A stretch of DNA of 64,000 bases from an uncultured Acidimicrobiales bacterium (GTDB lineage: Bacteria; Actinomycetota; Acidimicrobiia; Acidimicrobiales; Aldehydirespiratoraceae). Positions 1 to 9,276 of this stretch are shown one piece after another. A program made the position numbers and the translations under genes. The stretch covers positions 2,328,277 through 2,392,276 of the forward strand of contig CATQHS010000001.1 of NCBI GenBank assembly GCA_958296055.1, in the 5' to 3' direction. The notes beneath the pieces were generated by a model. It was given only the letters and a program-made list of their open reading frames with translations, made no database searches and was not told where the DNA came from. Every line of letters begins with the position of its first letter. Position 1 is the first letter of the stretch.

Positions 1-127
1 GGGGACAGCCCGCCCGCCCTCGGTGACGGCCGCGGCGGTTGGCTTGCACGCCTCGGCCGACTTTGCTACGGTTGCGCCGTCCGAGCCGAACGGCCGGATC
101 TCTTGATGAAGAACTGGGGGTGAGTCA

Positions 128-1531
128 ATGGACACTTCCGTAGTGTTCACGGAGGCTTACTACTTCTTCACCGTCGCCATCATGTGGCTGCTGCACGTGG
201 GGTTCATGACCTACGAAGCCGGCGTCAGCCGCCGAAAGAACATTATGTCGACGGCGATGAAGAACATCATGACCATCGCCGTGGTCACGCCGACCTTCTA
301 CTACCTCGGCTGGTGGGTCTACTTCTGCATGCAAGAAGGCCTGCTACCAACCACTACGGCCGACGGGGCCGGGAACGCTGGTGCCGACGCCTACCTCTGC
401 GGCGACGGCTACGGCCTTCCGTGGAACGGCTCCATGGGGCCGAACCTCGGGGACAACATCACTGGGGTGTTCTGGGCCGCCTTCGTGCTGTTCTCCTGGA
501 CCACCGGGTCGATCATGTCGGGCTCGGTGCTGGAGCGCATCCGCATCTCGGCCTATCTGTGGCTGACCGCCCTCATGGGCGGCTTGGTCTGGGTGGTCGC
601 CGCGGCCTGGGGCTGGAGCTACGGCGGCTGGCTCACCACCCACTTCGGCTACCACGACTTCGCCGCCTCCGGCGTGGTCCACGGCATCGCCGGCATCTTC
701 GCCTTGGGGGTGCTGTTCAACCTGGGCCCGAGGATCGGAAAGTACGACAAGGACGGAGGCGTGCGGGCGTTCAAGCCCCACAACCTGCATCTCACCCTGA
801 TGGGGCTGATGATCATCTTCACCGCCTTCTACGCCTTCTACGCCGCTTGCCTGGCCATCTTTGCTGGCACCACGCCCGGCTGGGGCAACATCTACGTAAG
901 CCCGGCCACGTTGTCGGCCATCACCTTCACCATCACCATGGGCTTCGCAGGCGGCTTCGCAGGCGGCTACGTCTTCGCCAAGGGCGACCCGTTCTGGACC
1001 CTCTCCGGCGGCTTGGCCGGCGTGGTGGCCGTCTCGGCCGGGGCCGACATCTACAACCCGTCCCTGGTGCTGCTGCTCGCCTTCTTCTCGGCCGGGCTCG
1101 CCTACCACGCGGGCAACTGGATTGAGCGCAAGGCCCGTATCGACGACGCGGTCGGCGCGGTGGCCGTCCACGGCGTGATGGGAATGTGGGGAGTCATGCT
1201 GGTCGGCATCTTCGCAACCGGCTATCCCACCGGCGGCTACTTACTCGACGGCTATGCCGGAGTTGAGACCTCGTTCCTCGGCCAGCTCGTGGGCGTAGCC
1301 ACCCTGTTCCCGCTGGCCTTCCTCACCGGCTACATCGGCTCCTGGATCCTCAAGAAGCTGAACCTGCTGAGGGTTCCACCCGCAGTGGAGATCGAGGGCC
1401 TCGACATGGCCGAGTTCCAGACCGACTTCTACCCCGAGTTCGGTCGGGCCGAAGAGCCCATCGTCCACGCCGACGGCTCGGAGGAGAGTTCCGAAGCCAC
1501 CCTGCGATCGGCCTACGCCGACAACCGCTAG
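128..1531 (+). CDS. amt: Amt/Mep/Rh-family ammonium (or methylamine) transporter
   Basis: A 467-residue polytopic membrane protein with about 11 hydrophobic segments, the usual Amt size. The twin pore histidines are recognisable: H185 in GVVHGIAG and H348 in AVAVHGVMG. The N-terminal EAGVSRRKN segment matches the first-helix region of microbial Amt proteins. The C-terminal tail (about residues 415-467) is long, acidic and hydrophilic. The ATG follows a purine-rich GGGGGTGA. Amt proteins conduct ammonium and also methylammonium. Heading an island for trimethylamine and methylamine breakdown, this one may import methylamine or recapture released ammonium; that is inference from context. No GlnK gene is present. 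Confidence 0.94.
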   Translation: MDTSVVFTEAYYFFTVAIMWLLHVGFMTYEAGVSRRKNIMSTAMKNIMTIAVVTPTFYYLGWWVYFCMQEGLLPTTTADGAGNAGADAYLCGDGYGLPWNGSMGPNLGDNITGVFWAAFVLFSWTTGSIMSGSVLERIRISAYLWLTALMGGLVWVVAAAWGWSYGGWLTTHFGYHDFAASGVVHGIAGIFALGVLFNLGPRIGKYDKDGGVRAFKPHNLHLTLMGLMIIFTAFYAFYAACLAIFAGTTPGWGNIYVSPATLSAITFTITMGFAGGFAGGYVFAKGDPFWTLSGGLAGVVAVSAGADIYNPSLVLLLAFFSAGLAYHAGNWIERKARIDDAVGAVAVHGVMGMWGVMLVGIFATGYPTGGYLLDGYAGVETSFLGQLVGVATLFPLAFLTGYIGSWILKKLNLLRVPPAVEIEGLDMAEFQTDFYPEFGRAEEPIVHADGSEESSEATLRSAYADNR

Positions 1532-1535
1532 TCCA

Positions 1536-1676
1536 GTGTCCGCCTCGTGGCTCCAGCTCGTCTTCGCCATCGTCTGCATGTACGCGGTGGTCGCCGCCGC
1601 CGGGTACTGGGGGCAGCGAAGGCGGGCGGGCCAGAGGCGTAAGAACGTGGATACCGATCCACAGAAAAGGAAGTAA
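1536..1676 (+). CDS. 46-residue single-pass membrane protein
   Basis: A short frame opens with GTG four bases after the amt stop and runs 46 codons to TAA. It encodes one hydrophobic helix (about residues 5-23, LQLVFAIVCMYAVVAAAG) and a strongly basic tail rich in R, K and Q, so a cytoplasmic C-terminus is expected from the positive-inside rule. No clear ribosome-binding site is visible, so translation probably depends on coupling to amt. I do not recognise a family. Position suggests an accessory peptide of the transporter. The frame is short enough that chance is possible, but its composition is convincingly membrane-like. Confidence 0.55.
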   Translation: MSASWLQLVFAIVCMYAVVAAAGYWGQRRRAGQRRKNVDTDPQKRK

Positions 1677-1681
1677 CGAAC

Positions 1682-1993
1682 ATGGGTAAAGGACTCAACG
1701 CAGTACTGGTCGGGATAACGGCGATCATCGCTGCGATGCTGGTCATGCTGGGGATCTACGGCATCTTCGCCGGCAGCTTCCCCTACGACAGTTGGGATGC
1801 CGCCCTAGCAGCCGCCGATGGCGTCGCCGGGTATTTCACCTTCGGCCCCGGCGACAACAGCAACACGGTGATCATCACCGTGCTCGCCATCGTCCTGTCG
1901 GTGACCGCGGCGGTCATGGTGACCAAGCGCGAGGACGATCTGCTCAACGAGGCGGCCGAGCGGCTCGCCGACAAGTACGACTCGAACGGTTAG
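1682..1993 (+). CDS. Two-helix membrane protein of unknown function
   Basis: This 103-residue protein has two predicted membrane helices (about residues 7-30 and 61-80) separated by a roughly 30-residue loop rich in D, G and F. It ends in a charged, probably cytoplasmic tail (residues 81-103, many E, D, K). The ATG follows AAAGGAAG, a good ribosome-binding site, six bases after the previous small gene. I do not recognise the family. It lies second in a run of three tiny membrane proteins behind amt, so it may modulate or scaffold the transporter; this is inference from gene order only. Confidence 0.75.
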   Translation: MGKGLNAVLVGITAIIAAMLVMLGIYGIFAGSFPYDSWDAALAAADGVAGYFTFGPGDNSNTVIITVLAIVLSVTAAVMVTKREDDLLNEAAERLADKYDSNG

Positions 1994-2002
1994 GAGGCTG
2001 GC

Positions 2003-2125
2003 ATGGCTGGCAAGCAAATCGAGTTCCAGGGCAAGCAGGGCCACGACAAGAGCGTGGAGATGGGGGTGTTGGTCTTCTCCGTCGTCTGCATCCTCTTCAC
2101 CATCATCTGCATCCTCGTCGTCTGA
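2003..2125 (+). CDS. 40-residue single-pass membrane peptide
   Basis: ATG sits five bases after a perfect AGGAGG that overlaps the stop codon of the preceding gene. The 40 codons encode a polar, basic first half (residues 1-19) and one uninterrupted hydrophobic helix to the end (residues 20-40, only V, L, I, F, C, S, T, M, G), finishing in LVV. The strong ribosome-binding site and hydrophobic composition make this a real small gene. The two cysteines in the helix are notable. No family is recognised. It ends just before a very stable hairpin that probably closes the transcript. Confidence 0.72.
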   Translation: MAGKQIEFQGKQGHDKSVEMGVLVFSVVCILFTIICILVV

Positions 2126-2148
2126 CATCAGGCCGACCACCTCGATGG

Positions 2149-2185
2149 GGGCCGGTGCCGCGCTTGGACGGCGCGGCGCCGGCCC
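2149..2185 (+). terminator. Strong GC hairpin, terminator-like
   Basis: A 15-bp stem (2149-2163 pairing with 2171-2185, one G-U wobble) closes a 7-base loop. There is no following T-run, as is common for actinobacterial terminators. It lies between the 40-residue membrane peptide and the next gene, so it may end the amt transcript or attenuate read-through into tdm and tmm. Confidence 0.6.
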
Positions 2186-2207
2186 GGCATCGGGCTGAGG
2201 GTGCGTC

Positions 2208-2576
2208 GTGATCGTCACTCGCAAGCGCGTGGCTCAGTTGGCCGCGGCCGCCATAGTCGCAGCCATGTTCCTGCCCTGGGAAACAGGGGCCGGGGCTGTG
2301 CGGGGTTTAGATGTCGACGAGGGCCGGATCGCCTTGGTCGTCGCTCTGGTCACCATCGTGCTGATCCAGATCGGGTGGCGCCCGGCGTGGATGGGCGCCG
2401 GTTTCGCCTTGGCCATCGTCGGGCGGCGGCTGCTGACCACCTTGGGCGACGACCCGGGGCCGGGGACCGGGCTGTGGATGGCCGCCGCCGCCGCTTTGGC
2501 CGCCACCGCCCTGCTGTTCGTCGACATGTTCACGACCATCGACCGCCGCCCGCCTGAATCCAGCGGTGACGGCTGA
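2208..2576 (+). CDS. Small four-helix membrane protein, unknown function
   Basis: A 122-residue protein with four hydrophobic stretches (about residues 8-22, 36-52, 58-74 and 92-110) and short loops. The GTG start follows GAGGGTG. It overlaps the start of tdm by 11 bases, so the two are probably translated together. No family is recognised. Being coupled to tdm and tmm, it could be a membrane partner of the TMA pathway or simply co-transcribed. Confidence 0.75.
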   Translation: MIVTRKRVAQLAAAAIVAAMFLPWETGAGAVRGLDVDEGRIALVVALVTIVLIQIGWRPAWMGAGFALAIVGRRLLTTLGDDPGPGTGLWMAAAAALAATALLFVDMFTTIDRRPPESSGDG

Positions 2577-4932
2577 GACTGCGCCCGCCGCCCGGCCCCG
2601 GCTGCTGCAGCCGGGACTGTGGCTGCTCAACCCCGGTACCGAGCGGTACCGGGTCACCGGGGGAGGGGCTGTTGCGTTGGCTCTCGACGCCGGCGACCGG
2701 ATCGAGATCACCGACCCCGAGGGCCGTCAGCCCTGCGAGCTGATCGCCTTCGACGCGACTGGGGCCGGCGACCCCGGCCTGCTGGGCGCCGCCCCCGCGC
2801 CGGGATCGGCCCAGGGGGCCCGGATGATCCTGTCGGCTCCGCTGACCGACGCCCGCCGAGTAAGGGCTGGCCTGGAGCGGCGGGGCATCGACTTGGCCGG
2901 GGCCCGCCCGGCCCGGGTGTTCCCGCCCGACGCGCCCCCCGGCGCCACCGCCGAATTCACCGCCCAGGCCCCGGCGTCGGTGGTGGTGGCCGCCCCCGGC
3001 GGGCCGATGGCCGTCGAGGGCGGAGACCCGCCCACCGACCTCATCGTCTACGTCCACCGCTGCGAGCCGCCCGAACCCGGCCAGGCCTTCCTGCCCGCCC
3101 CGCTGGCCGACCCGACCCAGGACTTCACCGTCCTGAGGGCCACCGCCTCCGCTTATGAGGTGGCCAAGGGCGACTACTTCCAGGTGGTCGACATCGAGGG
3201 TCGCGAGTGCTCCGACTTCCAGTGCTTCGCCGTCGCCGACCTGGACCGAGACTGGGCCGACTGCCTCGACCCCACTGTCACCCGCACCCTGATGGGCTCG
3301 GCCTGCCCCGCCCCCGGCCTGTACTCGAAGTTCTACAACGCCGACATGCGACCCTTGGCGGAGGTGGTGCAGGACACCGTCGGCCGCCACGACACCTTCA
3401 ACACCGCCTGCACCGCCCGCTACTACGAGGAGATGGGCTTCCCGGGCCACGCCAACTGCACCGACAACATCAACCGGGTCTGGGCCCCCTACGGGGTGGC
3501 CCCCCGGCGGGGCTGGGCGGCGGTCAACTTCTTCTACAACACCTACCTCGACGACTCCAACCAGATCTTCTTCGACGAGCCCTGGTCCCGGCCCGGCGAC
3601 TACGTGCTGCTGCGGGCCCTGGAAGACCTGGTGTGCGTGTCCACCGCCTGCCCCTGCGACATCGACCCGGCCAACGGGTGGAACCCGACCGACATCCAGG
3701 TTCGCGTCTACCCCGGCGCGAACATGTTCAAGAAAGCGACCGCGTTCCGCATGACCCCCGACTCGGAGGCCGAGCTCACCAAGGAGACCGGCTTCCACCC
3801 CCGCACCTCCCGGCTCACCCGCAACTTCGACGAGTACAACGGCTACTGGCTGGCCGGCGCCTACACCGGCCACGGCGCCGTCGCCGAGTACTGGGCCTGC
3901 CGGCAGGCCGCCGCGGTCATCGACCTGTCTCCGCTGCGCAAATACGAGGTGTCGGGCCCCGACGCCGAGCTGCTGCTGCAGACCTGCGTCACCCGAGACG
4001 TCCGCCGGCTCTCCGACGGCCAGGTCGTCTACACCGCCATGTGTTATGACACCGGCGGGATGATCGACGACGGCACGGTCTTCCGGTTGAGCCGCCAGAA
4101 CTTCCGCTGGATCGGCGGAAGCGACGCCAGCGGGCTGTGGCTCCGCCGCCAGGCCCAAGAGCGGGGGCTGCGGGCCTGGGTGAAGGACTCCACCGACCAG
4201 CTCCACAACCTCCAGGTCCAGGGGCCGAACAGCCGCCGGATTCTCTCCGAGATCGTCTGGACCCGGCCCGACCAGCCCGCCGTGGCCGAACTGGGGTGGT
4301 TCCGGTTCGCCATCGCCCGCATCGGCGGCCACGACGGGACGCCCCTGCTCGTCTCCCGCACCGGCTACACCGGCGAGCTGGGGTTCGAGGTGTTCTGCCA
4401 CCCCGCCGACGCCCCGGCGGTGTGGGACGCCATCTTCTCCGCCGGCCAGTCCTGCGGGCTGGCGCCGATGGGCCTGGAAGCGCTCGACGTGCTGCGCATC
4501 GAGGCCGGCCTGATCTTCGCCGGCCACGAGTTCTGCGACCAGACCGACCCGTTCGAGGCCGGCATCGGCTTCACCGTCCCGCTGGTGTCCAAGCAGGACG
4601 ACTTCATCGGCCGCGACGCCCTAGTGCGGCGCAAACAGAGCCCTCAGCGCCGCTTGGTCGGGCTGGAGCTGGAGGGGGGCGAGCCGGGGGTGCTCGACGA
4701 CGGCGTCTACGTCGGTCGGGCTCAGGTGGGCTCGGTCACCAGCGGCGCCATCTCGCCGGTGCTGGGCGGCCGCAACATCGCCTTGGCCCGGGTAGCGGTG
4801 GAGCACGCCGAGATCGGCGCCGAGGTGGAGGTGGGCAAGATCGACGGCCACCAGAAGCGCATCCCCGCCGCCGTGGTCCGGTTCCCGTTCTACGACCCCG
4901 ACAAAACGAGGGTCCGCGACCTGCCGCACTAG
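2566..4932 (+). CDS. tdm: Trimethylamine N-oxide demethylase (Tdm), DUF1989-GcvT fusion
   Basis: Converts TMAO to dimethylamine and formaldehyde in methylotrophs and marine bacteria (established for Methylocella and roseobacter/SAR11 Tdm). At 788 residues it has the family length and layout. A DUF1989 (urea-carboxylase-associated) region occupies about residues 20-395, and an aminomethyltransferase/GcvT tetrahydrofolate-binding region about 405-788. Cysteines 282, 298 and 362 keep the 16- and 64-residue spacing I recall for the zinc ligands of Methylocella Tdm; C215, C220, C357 and C364 are also present. GTG start inside the preceding gene. Directly followed by tmm, whose product makes its substrate. 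Cytosolic. A sarcosine-type demethylase is the main alternative, but the DUF1989 half argues for Tdm. Confidence 0.92.
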   Translation: MTAETAPAARPRLLQPGLWLLNPGTERYRVTGGGAVALALDAGDRIEITDPEGRQPCELIAFDATGAGDPGLLGAAPAPGSAQGARMILSAPLTDARRVRAGLERRGIDLAGARPARVFPPDAPPGATAEFTAQAPASVVVAAPGGPMAVEGGDPPTDLIVYVHRCEPPEPGQAFLPAPLADPTQDFTVLRATASAYEVAKGDYFQVVDIEGRECSDFQCFAVADLDRDWADCLDPTVTRTLMGSACPAPGLYSKFYNADMRPLAEVVQDTVGRHDTFNTACTARYYEEMGFPGHANCTDNINRVWAPYGVAPRRGWAAVNFFYNTYLDDSNQIFFDEPWSRPGDYVLLRALEDLVCVSTACPCDIDPANGWNPTDIQVRVYPGANMFKKATAFRMTPDSEAELTKETGFHPRTSRLTRNFDEYNGYWLAGAYTGHGAVAEYWACRQAAAVIDLSPLRKYEVSGPDAELLLQTCVTRDVRRLSDGQVVYTAMCYDTGGMIDDGTVFRLSRQNFRWIGGSDASGLWLRRQAQERGLRAWVKDSTDQLHNLQVQGPNSRRILSEIVWTRPDQPAVAELGWFRFAIARIGGHDGTPLLVSRTGYTGELGFEVFCHPADAPAVWDAIFSAGQSCGLAPMGLEALDVLRIEAGLIFAGHEFCDQTDPFEAGIGFTVPLVSKQDDFIGRDALVRRKQSPQRRLVGLELEGGEPGVLDDGVYVGRAQVGSVTSGAISPVLGGRNIALARVAVEHAEIGAEVEVGKIDGHQKRIPAAVVRFPFYDPDKTRVRDLPH

Positions 4933-4979
4933 GGTTTCAGCCACTTGCAAGAGACGTTCAACCCAGGGGGATTTCGGAG

Positions 4980-6329
4980 ATGACACGGGTAGCGATCATC
5001 GGCGCCGGACCGTGCGGTCTGTCGCAATTGCACGCCTTCGCCAGCGACTCATCGGCCCGGCCCGGCGCCGTCGGCGGGCCCGAGTTGGTCTGCTACGAGA
5101 AGCAGAGCGACTGGGGCGGGCTGTGGAACTACACCTGGCGCACCGGCTTGGACGAGAACGGCGAGCCCTGCCACGGCAGCATGTACCGCTACCTGTGGTC
5201 CAACGGCCCCAAGGAGTGCCTGGAGTTCGCCGACTATTCCTTCGAGGAGCACTTCGGCCGGTCGGTGGGCTCGTTCCCGCCCCGGGCCGTGCTCTTCGAC
5301 TACATCAAGGGTCGGGCCGAGCGCAGCGGCATCAAGGATCTGATCCGCTTCAACCACGCGGTGCGCAGCGTGAGCCGCTCCGACGCCGGCCGGTTCACGG
5401 TGACGACCCACGACTACGGCGCCGGGTCCGCGGTCAGCGAGGATTTCGACTACGTGGTGGTGGCCAGCGGCCACTTCTCCACCCCCAACATGCCCCACTA
5501 CCCCGGCTATGAGACCTTCGGGGGCACGCTGATGCACGCCCATGACTTCCGCGACGCCGTGCAGTTCACCGACCGGGACGTGCTGGTGATCGGGTCGAGC
5601 TACTCGGCCGAGGACATCGCCTCGCAGTGCTGGAAATACGGGGCCCGGTCGGTCGTGTGCTCGTCCCGCAGCGGCCCGATGGGGTTCGACTGGCCCGAGG
5701 GGATCGTCGAGAAGCCCATCCTCACCCGAGTGGAGGGGCGAACCGTGCACTTCGCCGACGGCGACTCCGCCGAGGTGGACGCCATCATCTCCTGCACTGG
5801 CTACCTGCACCACTTCCCGTTCATGGACGACGAGCTGCGGCTGACAACCGCCAACCGGCTGGCCACGTCCATGCTGTACCGGGGGGTGGTGTTCCAGCCC
5901 GAGAACCGGGTGATGTACCTGGGGATGCAGGACCAGTGGTACACGTTCAACATGTTCGACGCCCAGGCCTGGTACGCCCGCGACGTGATCTTGGGCCGCA
6001 TCACCCTCCCCGGCGCCGACGAGCAGGCCCGCTGGATCGCCGAGCGGCAGGCGGCCGAGGACGCCATCGAAGACGACTACCAGGCCATCGACTTCCAGGG
6101 CGCCTACACCCAGGACCTGGTGGACCAGACCGACTATCCCGACTTCAACACGCCGCTGGTCAACCGGATGTTCCACGACTGGAAGAAGCACAAGAAGCAG
6201 TCGATCATGGGCTACCGCGACCACGGCCACACCTCGCCGGTCACCGGTGCGCAGGCGCCGGTGCACCACCCGCCGTGGGCTCACGCCATGGACGACTCGC
6301 TGGAGGCTTATCTGGGCGAGGGGGCCTGA
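4980..6329 (+). CDS. tmm: Trimethylamine monooxygenase (Tmm), flavin-containing monooxygenase
   Basis: Oxidises trimethylamine to TMAO with NADPH and O2. The 449-residue protein carries the FAD motif GAGPCG (residues 8-13), the FMO fingerprint [11 protein letters not shown] (180-190) and the NADPH motif GSSYSAE (205-211). Long stretches such as [17 protein letters not shown] and the FNMFDAQAW region are characteristic of bacterial Tmm rather than generic FMOs. Tyr208 matches the active-site tyrosine reported for marine Tmm. ATG at 4980 is chosen because the protein then begins [13 protein letters not shown] and AGGGGG lies upstream. It sits 47 bases after tdm, an operon arrangement that channels TMA to dimethylamine. 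Confidence 0.95.
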   Translation: MTRVAIIGAGPCGLSQLHAFASDSSARPGAVGGPELVCYEKQSDWGGLWNYTWRTGLDENGEPCHGSMYRYLWSNGPKECLEFADYSFEEHFGRSVGSFPPRAVLFDYIKGRAERSGIKDLIRFNHAVRSVSRSDAGRFTVTTHDYGAGSAVSEDFDYVVVASGHFSTPNMPHYPGYETFGGTLMHAHDFRDAVQFTDRDVLVIGSSYSAEDIASQCWKYGARSVVCSSRSGPMGFDWPEGIVEKPILTRVEGRTVHFADGDSAEVDAIISCTGYLHHFPFMDDELRLTTANRLATSMLYRGVVFQPENRVMYLGMQDQWYTFNMFDAQAWYARDVILGRITLPGADEQARWIAERQAAEDAIEDDYQAIDFQGAYTQDLVDQTDYPDFNTPLVNRMFHDWKKHKKQSIMGYRDHGHTSPVTGAQAPVHHPPWAHAMDDSLEAYLGEGA

Positions 6330-6381
6330 CCCCTTCGAGGGAGTCCGAGCCGCTCGGCGCTCCGGCCGGCCGGGGGTCGCC

Positions 6382-7635
6382 GTGGACGACGTGATCATCG
6401 TCGGCGGCGGGATCGGCGGGTTCACCCTGGCGCTGATGCTGCACCAGCGGGGTATCGGCGCCCGGGTCTACGAGGCCGCCCCCGCCATCGAGCCCATCGG
6501 GGTGGGGATCAGCCTGCTGCCCCACGCGGGCAAGGAGATGGGTCGGCTGGGCCTCCTCGACGATCTGGCCGCGGTGGCCATCACCACCAAGGAGTCGTGC
6601 TTCTTCAACCGGTTCGGGCAGCTCGTCTACTCCGAGCCGGTGGGCCGATGGGCCGGCTATGACTGGCCCCAGTTCCAGATCCACCGGGGCGACCTGCAGC
6701 AGGTGCTGCACGAGGCCTTCGCCGCCCGGGTCCCCGACGGGGCCGAGCGGGTGGCGGTCGGGCATCGCTGCGTGGGGTTCGACCAGGACGACGGCGGCGC
6801 AGTGGCCCATTTCGTCGACCCGGCCGGCCGGGAGCTGCCCCCGGCCCGGGGCTCGGCGGTGATCGGCTGCGACGGGATCGGCTCGGTGGTCCGCCGCCGG
6901 CTTTTTCCCGACGAGGGCCCGCCCGTCTACTCCGGCGTGAACATGTGGCGGGGCGCGGCGGTGTGGGACCGGTTCCTCAGCGGGGCCACCTACCTGCGGG
7001 CGGGCTGGCTGACCGTCGGGAAGATGGTGATCTACCCGATCCGCGACAACGTGGACGGGCGGGGCTGCCAGCTCGTGAACTGGGTGGCCGAGGTGCAGAC
7101 CGACCGCTGCAACGAGCAGGACTGGAACCACGTCGGCCGCCTGGACGACTTCTATCCCGTGTTCGCCGACTGGACCTTCGACTGGCTCGACGTGGCCGGG
7201 CTGATCCGAGCCACCGAGCAGATCCTCGAGTACCCGATGGTGGACCGCGACCCGCTGCCCCGGTGGAGCCACGGCCGGGTCACCCTGCTGGGCGACGCCG
7301 CTCACCCCATGTACCCCCGGGGCTCCAACGGCGCAGGCCAGGCCATCCTCGACGCCCGGGCCCTGGCCGACTGCCTCGCCGCGTCGTCGTCGAGCGTGGT
7401 CGAGGCCCTGGCGGCCTACGAAGACCGGCGGCTGGGGGCCACCGCGGCCGTGGTGCGGGCCAGCCGGTCCGCGCCCCCCGACGTGATCCTCCAGAAAGTC
7501 CACGAGCGCACCGGCGACCGGCCCTTCGAGCGCATCTCCGACGTGATCACCCCCGAAGAGATGGCCGCCCTATCCGACCGCTACAAACGGGTGGCCGGCT
7601 ACGACCGCGCCTCCCTGTCCTCCGAAGCCCGGTGA
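6382..7635 (+). CDS. FAD-dependent class A monooxygenase, PhzS/aromatic-hydroxylase type
   Basis: A 417-residue flavoprotein with the N-terminal dinucleotide motif GGGIGG, the DG motif (GCDGIGSVVRRR, about residues 157-168) and the GD motif LLGDAAHPMYPRGSNGAG. The GSNGAGQAILDA stretch resembles the PhzS group of UbiH-like monooxygenases. GTG at 6382 is chosen because it starts just before the Rossmann strand; the frame is open further upstream but without homology. It lies 52 bases after tmm and 19 before another FAD gene. The substrate is not evident. In this setting it could act on a methylated amine or an aromatic N-compound, but that is speculation. Confidence 0.85.
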   Translation: MDDVIIVGGGIGGFTLALMLHQRGIGARVYEAAPAIEPIGVGISLLPHAGKEMGRLGLLDDLAAVAITTKESCFFNRFGQLVYSEPVGRWAGYDWPQFQIHRGDLQQVLHEAFAARVPDGAERVAVGHRCVGFDQDDGGAVAHFVDPAGRELPPARGSAVIGCDGIGSVVRRRLFPDEGPPVYSGVNMWRGAAVWDRFLSGATYLRAGWLTVGKMVIYPIRDNVDGRGCQLVNWVAEVQTDRCNEQDWNHVGRLDDFYPVFADWTFDWLDVAGLIRATEQILEYPMVDRDPLPRWSHGRVTLLGDAAHPMYPRGSNGAGQAILDARALADCLAASSSSVVEALAAYEDRRLGATAAVVRASRSAPPDVILQKVHERTGDRPFERISDVITPEEMAALSDRYKRVAGYDRASLSSEAR

Positions 7636-7654
7636 CTCGGCTGGGGGTGATGTG

Positions 7655-8827
7655 ATGGCGACGGCTGATGTGGTGGTGGTGGGGGCCGGGGTCATGGGGG
7701 CGAGCATCGCCTTCCAGTTGGCCCGGTCCGGGGTCCGGGTGACGGTGATCGACGAGCGCCCGCCGGTGGGAGGCATCTCCGGGAGGACCTTCGGCCAGAT
7801 CCGCCAGCACTACTCCAACGAGCTACTGGTGCGGATGGCCCGGCGCGGCTTCGAGGTGATCGACGGCTGGCGGGACGAGGTCGGCGTCGGCGACCCCGGC
7901 TACGCCCGGCTCGGCTACTTGCTGCTGGTGGCCACCGATCAGATCGACGCCCTGCGTGGCAACGTCGAGCTGGGCCGGGGCTGCGGCGTCGACACCCGGT
8001 TCGTGACCGCGGACGAGATCGCCGCCATCGAGCCGCTGCTGGTAGCCGACGGCCTGGCCGGAGGGGCCTACGAACCCGACGGGGGCTACATCGACGTCAC
8101 CCGGATGGTGCTGAGCTGGCTGACCGCGGCCCAGATCCAGGGGGCCCGGCTCCTGAGCGGCGTCCGGGTGACGGCGCTGCGGACCGCCGGAGGGGCGGTG
8201 GCCGGGGTGGCCACCACGGCCGGCAACATCGACGCTCCCGCGGTGGTGACCGCCACCGGGGCGTGGGGGCGCGAACTCTTAGACCCTCTCGGCGTGGAAG
8301 TGCCGCTGGGACGGCTCCGGCTGGACATGGCCACCTTGGAGATCGAGGCGGGCCGGCCCCAGATGCAGTGTTGCGTGACCGACGGCAACTCCAACGTCGT
8401 GGTCCGCCCCGACATGGGCCGGCGGGTGGTGGCCGTCGCCTACCCCGACGACATGCCCGCGGTGGACGATCCGCTGGCGCCGGGCGCCGACGAGGACCAC
8501 CGGGCCCACTTGGACCGGCTGGATGCGGCCTTCGCGGCCCGGATGCCGACCATGCGCCGGGCCAGGGTGATCGGCCACGTCAGCGGGGCTTACGACGTGA
8601 CCCCCGACTACCACCCCGTCATCGGCTGGGCGCCCGGGATCTCCGGGCTGTTCCTGGCCTTGGGGTTCTCGGGCCACGGGCTGAAGCTGTCGCCCACCGT
8701 CGGCGAGGTCGTGTCGGCCATGGTGCTCGGCCAAGAGCCGGCCTTCGACCTGCACGAACTGCGCCCCGAGCGCTTCGACGAAGGCGACCTCATGTTCTGC
8801 GCCTACGGCCCCGGAGCCCGGGCCTGA
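7655..8827 (+). CDS. FAD-dependent amine oxidoreductase (DAO/sarcosine oxidase beta-like)
   Basis: A 390-residue DAO-family enzyme with N-terminal GAGVMGASIAFQLA and a C-terminal substrate/FAD region (YDVTPDYHPVIGW and GFSGHGLKLSP) typical of sarcosine-oxidase-beta and glycine-oxidase relatives. ATG at 7655 has GGGGGTGA five bases upstream; a GTG sits one codon before it. Such enzymes demethylate or oxidise secondary and tertiary amines to imines. Next to tmm/tdm it is a candidate for dimethylamine or N-methyl amino acid oxidation. That step is otherwise missing in the island, and the assignment is inference. Its last codons lie inside a 35-bp repeat that recurs at 9242. Confidence 0.85.
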   Translation: MATADVVVVGAGVMGASIAFQLARSGVRVTVIDERPPVGGISGRTFGQIRQHYSNELLVRMARRGFEVIDGWRDEVGVGDPGYARLGYLLLVATDQIDALRGNVELGRGCGVDTRFVTADEIAAIEPLLVADGLAGGAYEPDGGYIDVTRMVLSWLTAAQIQGARLLSGVRVTALRTAGGAVAGVATTAGNIDAPAVVTATGAWGRELLDPLGVEVPLGRLRLDMATLEIEAGRPQMQCCVTDGNSNVVVRPDMGRRVVAVAYPDDMPAVDDPLAPGADEDHRAHLDRLDAAFAARMPTMRRARVIGHVSGAYDVTPDYHPVIGWAPGISGLFLALGFSGHGLKLSPTVGEVVSAMVLGQEPAFDLHELRPERFDEGDLMFCAYGPGARA

Positions 8828-8850
8828 CTAAGGAGGGTTCAGCCGGTCCC
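8816..8850. repeat. 35-bp direct repeat, left copy
   Basis: It differs from 9242-9276 at only three positions. The left copy contains the end and stop of the FAD oxidoreductase gene. Read on the minus strand it also encodes a DRLNPP-stop ending, matching the C-terminus of the GFA-type protein at 9254-9691. The two copies bracket the XRE regulator gene. Confidence 0.85.
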
Positions 8851-8873
8851 CCGCCTTCAGCCGTCGCCGACTG

Positions 8874-9221
8874 TTAGCCCGCCTTCCGAACGACTGCATG
8901 GCCATCTCGCACGAGCTTGATGATTGAGCGGTTCTCGCTGAGGTTCTCCCCTACGCCCACGACCAGCTCTTGGCCGACAGCGCCAGCCAGCTTCTCTAAT
9001 GTCTCCAGGGTCGGTCGAGTCCCGCCACCCTCCATGCGGGCGACCGCAGACTGGGTGGTGCCCATTCGCTCAGCCATCTCGGCCTGGGTCAGACCGGCCT
9101 CGGCCCGAAGTCGGTGCACAAGCTCTCGGAACTCGCTGATGCGAGCCTCGTCTTCAAAGGCACGCCGCGCCATTTCAGAGCGTGGCTTCTTGATGTCCTT
9201 CCAGTTCGTTCGCTCAGCCAT
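8874..9221 (-). CDS. XRE-family helix-turn-helix regulator
   Basis: A 115-residue protein with a classical lambda-type HTH (LRAEAGLTQAEMAERMGTTQ, about residues 38-57, then SAVARMEGG) and an LETLEKLAGAVG dimer segment. The N-terminal 35 residues are charged. This is the layout of HigA-like antitoxins and small phage-type regulators. ATG at 9221 is used; the frame is open further upstream but that part overlaps the GFA gene and has no homology. No toxin partner lies beside it. The gene sits alone between two nearly identical 35-bp repeats, which suggests insertion as a small cassette. Confidence 0.85.
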   Translation of the reverse strand: MAERTNWKDIKKPRSEMARRAFEDEARISEFRELVHRLRAEAGLTQAEMAERMGTTQSAVARMEGGGTRPTLETLEKLAGAVGQELVVGVGENLSENRSIIKLVRDGHAVVRKAG

Positions 9222-9241
9222 CGTTAGTGGATCAGTTGTGT

Positions 9242-9276
9242 GCCCGGGCCTGATTACGGAGGGTTCAGCCGATCCC
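9242..9276. repeat. 35-bp direct repeat, right copy
   Basis: Matches 8816-8850 at 32 of 35 bases. It covers the last codons and TAA stop of the GFA-type gene, plus a sequence identical to the last codons and TGA of the FAD oxidoreductase gene, although that gene ends about 420 bases away. This implies that both gene ends were once joined here. Confidence 0.85.

Noticed and set aside
2530..4527. Long minus-strand open frame (665 codons) antisense to tdm
   Set aside because: High-GC genes produce long open antisense frames; the translation is G/H/V/A-rich with no domain, while the plus strand encodes a clear Tdm.
8874..9221. HigBA toxin-antitoxin pair
   Set aside because: The XRE protein resembles an antitoxin, but no RelE/HigB-type toxin frame exists on either side.
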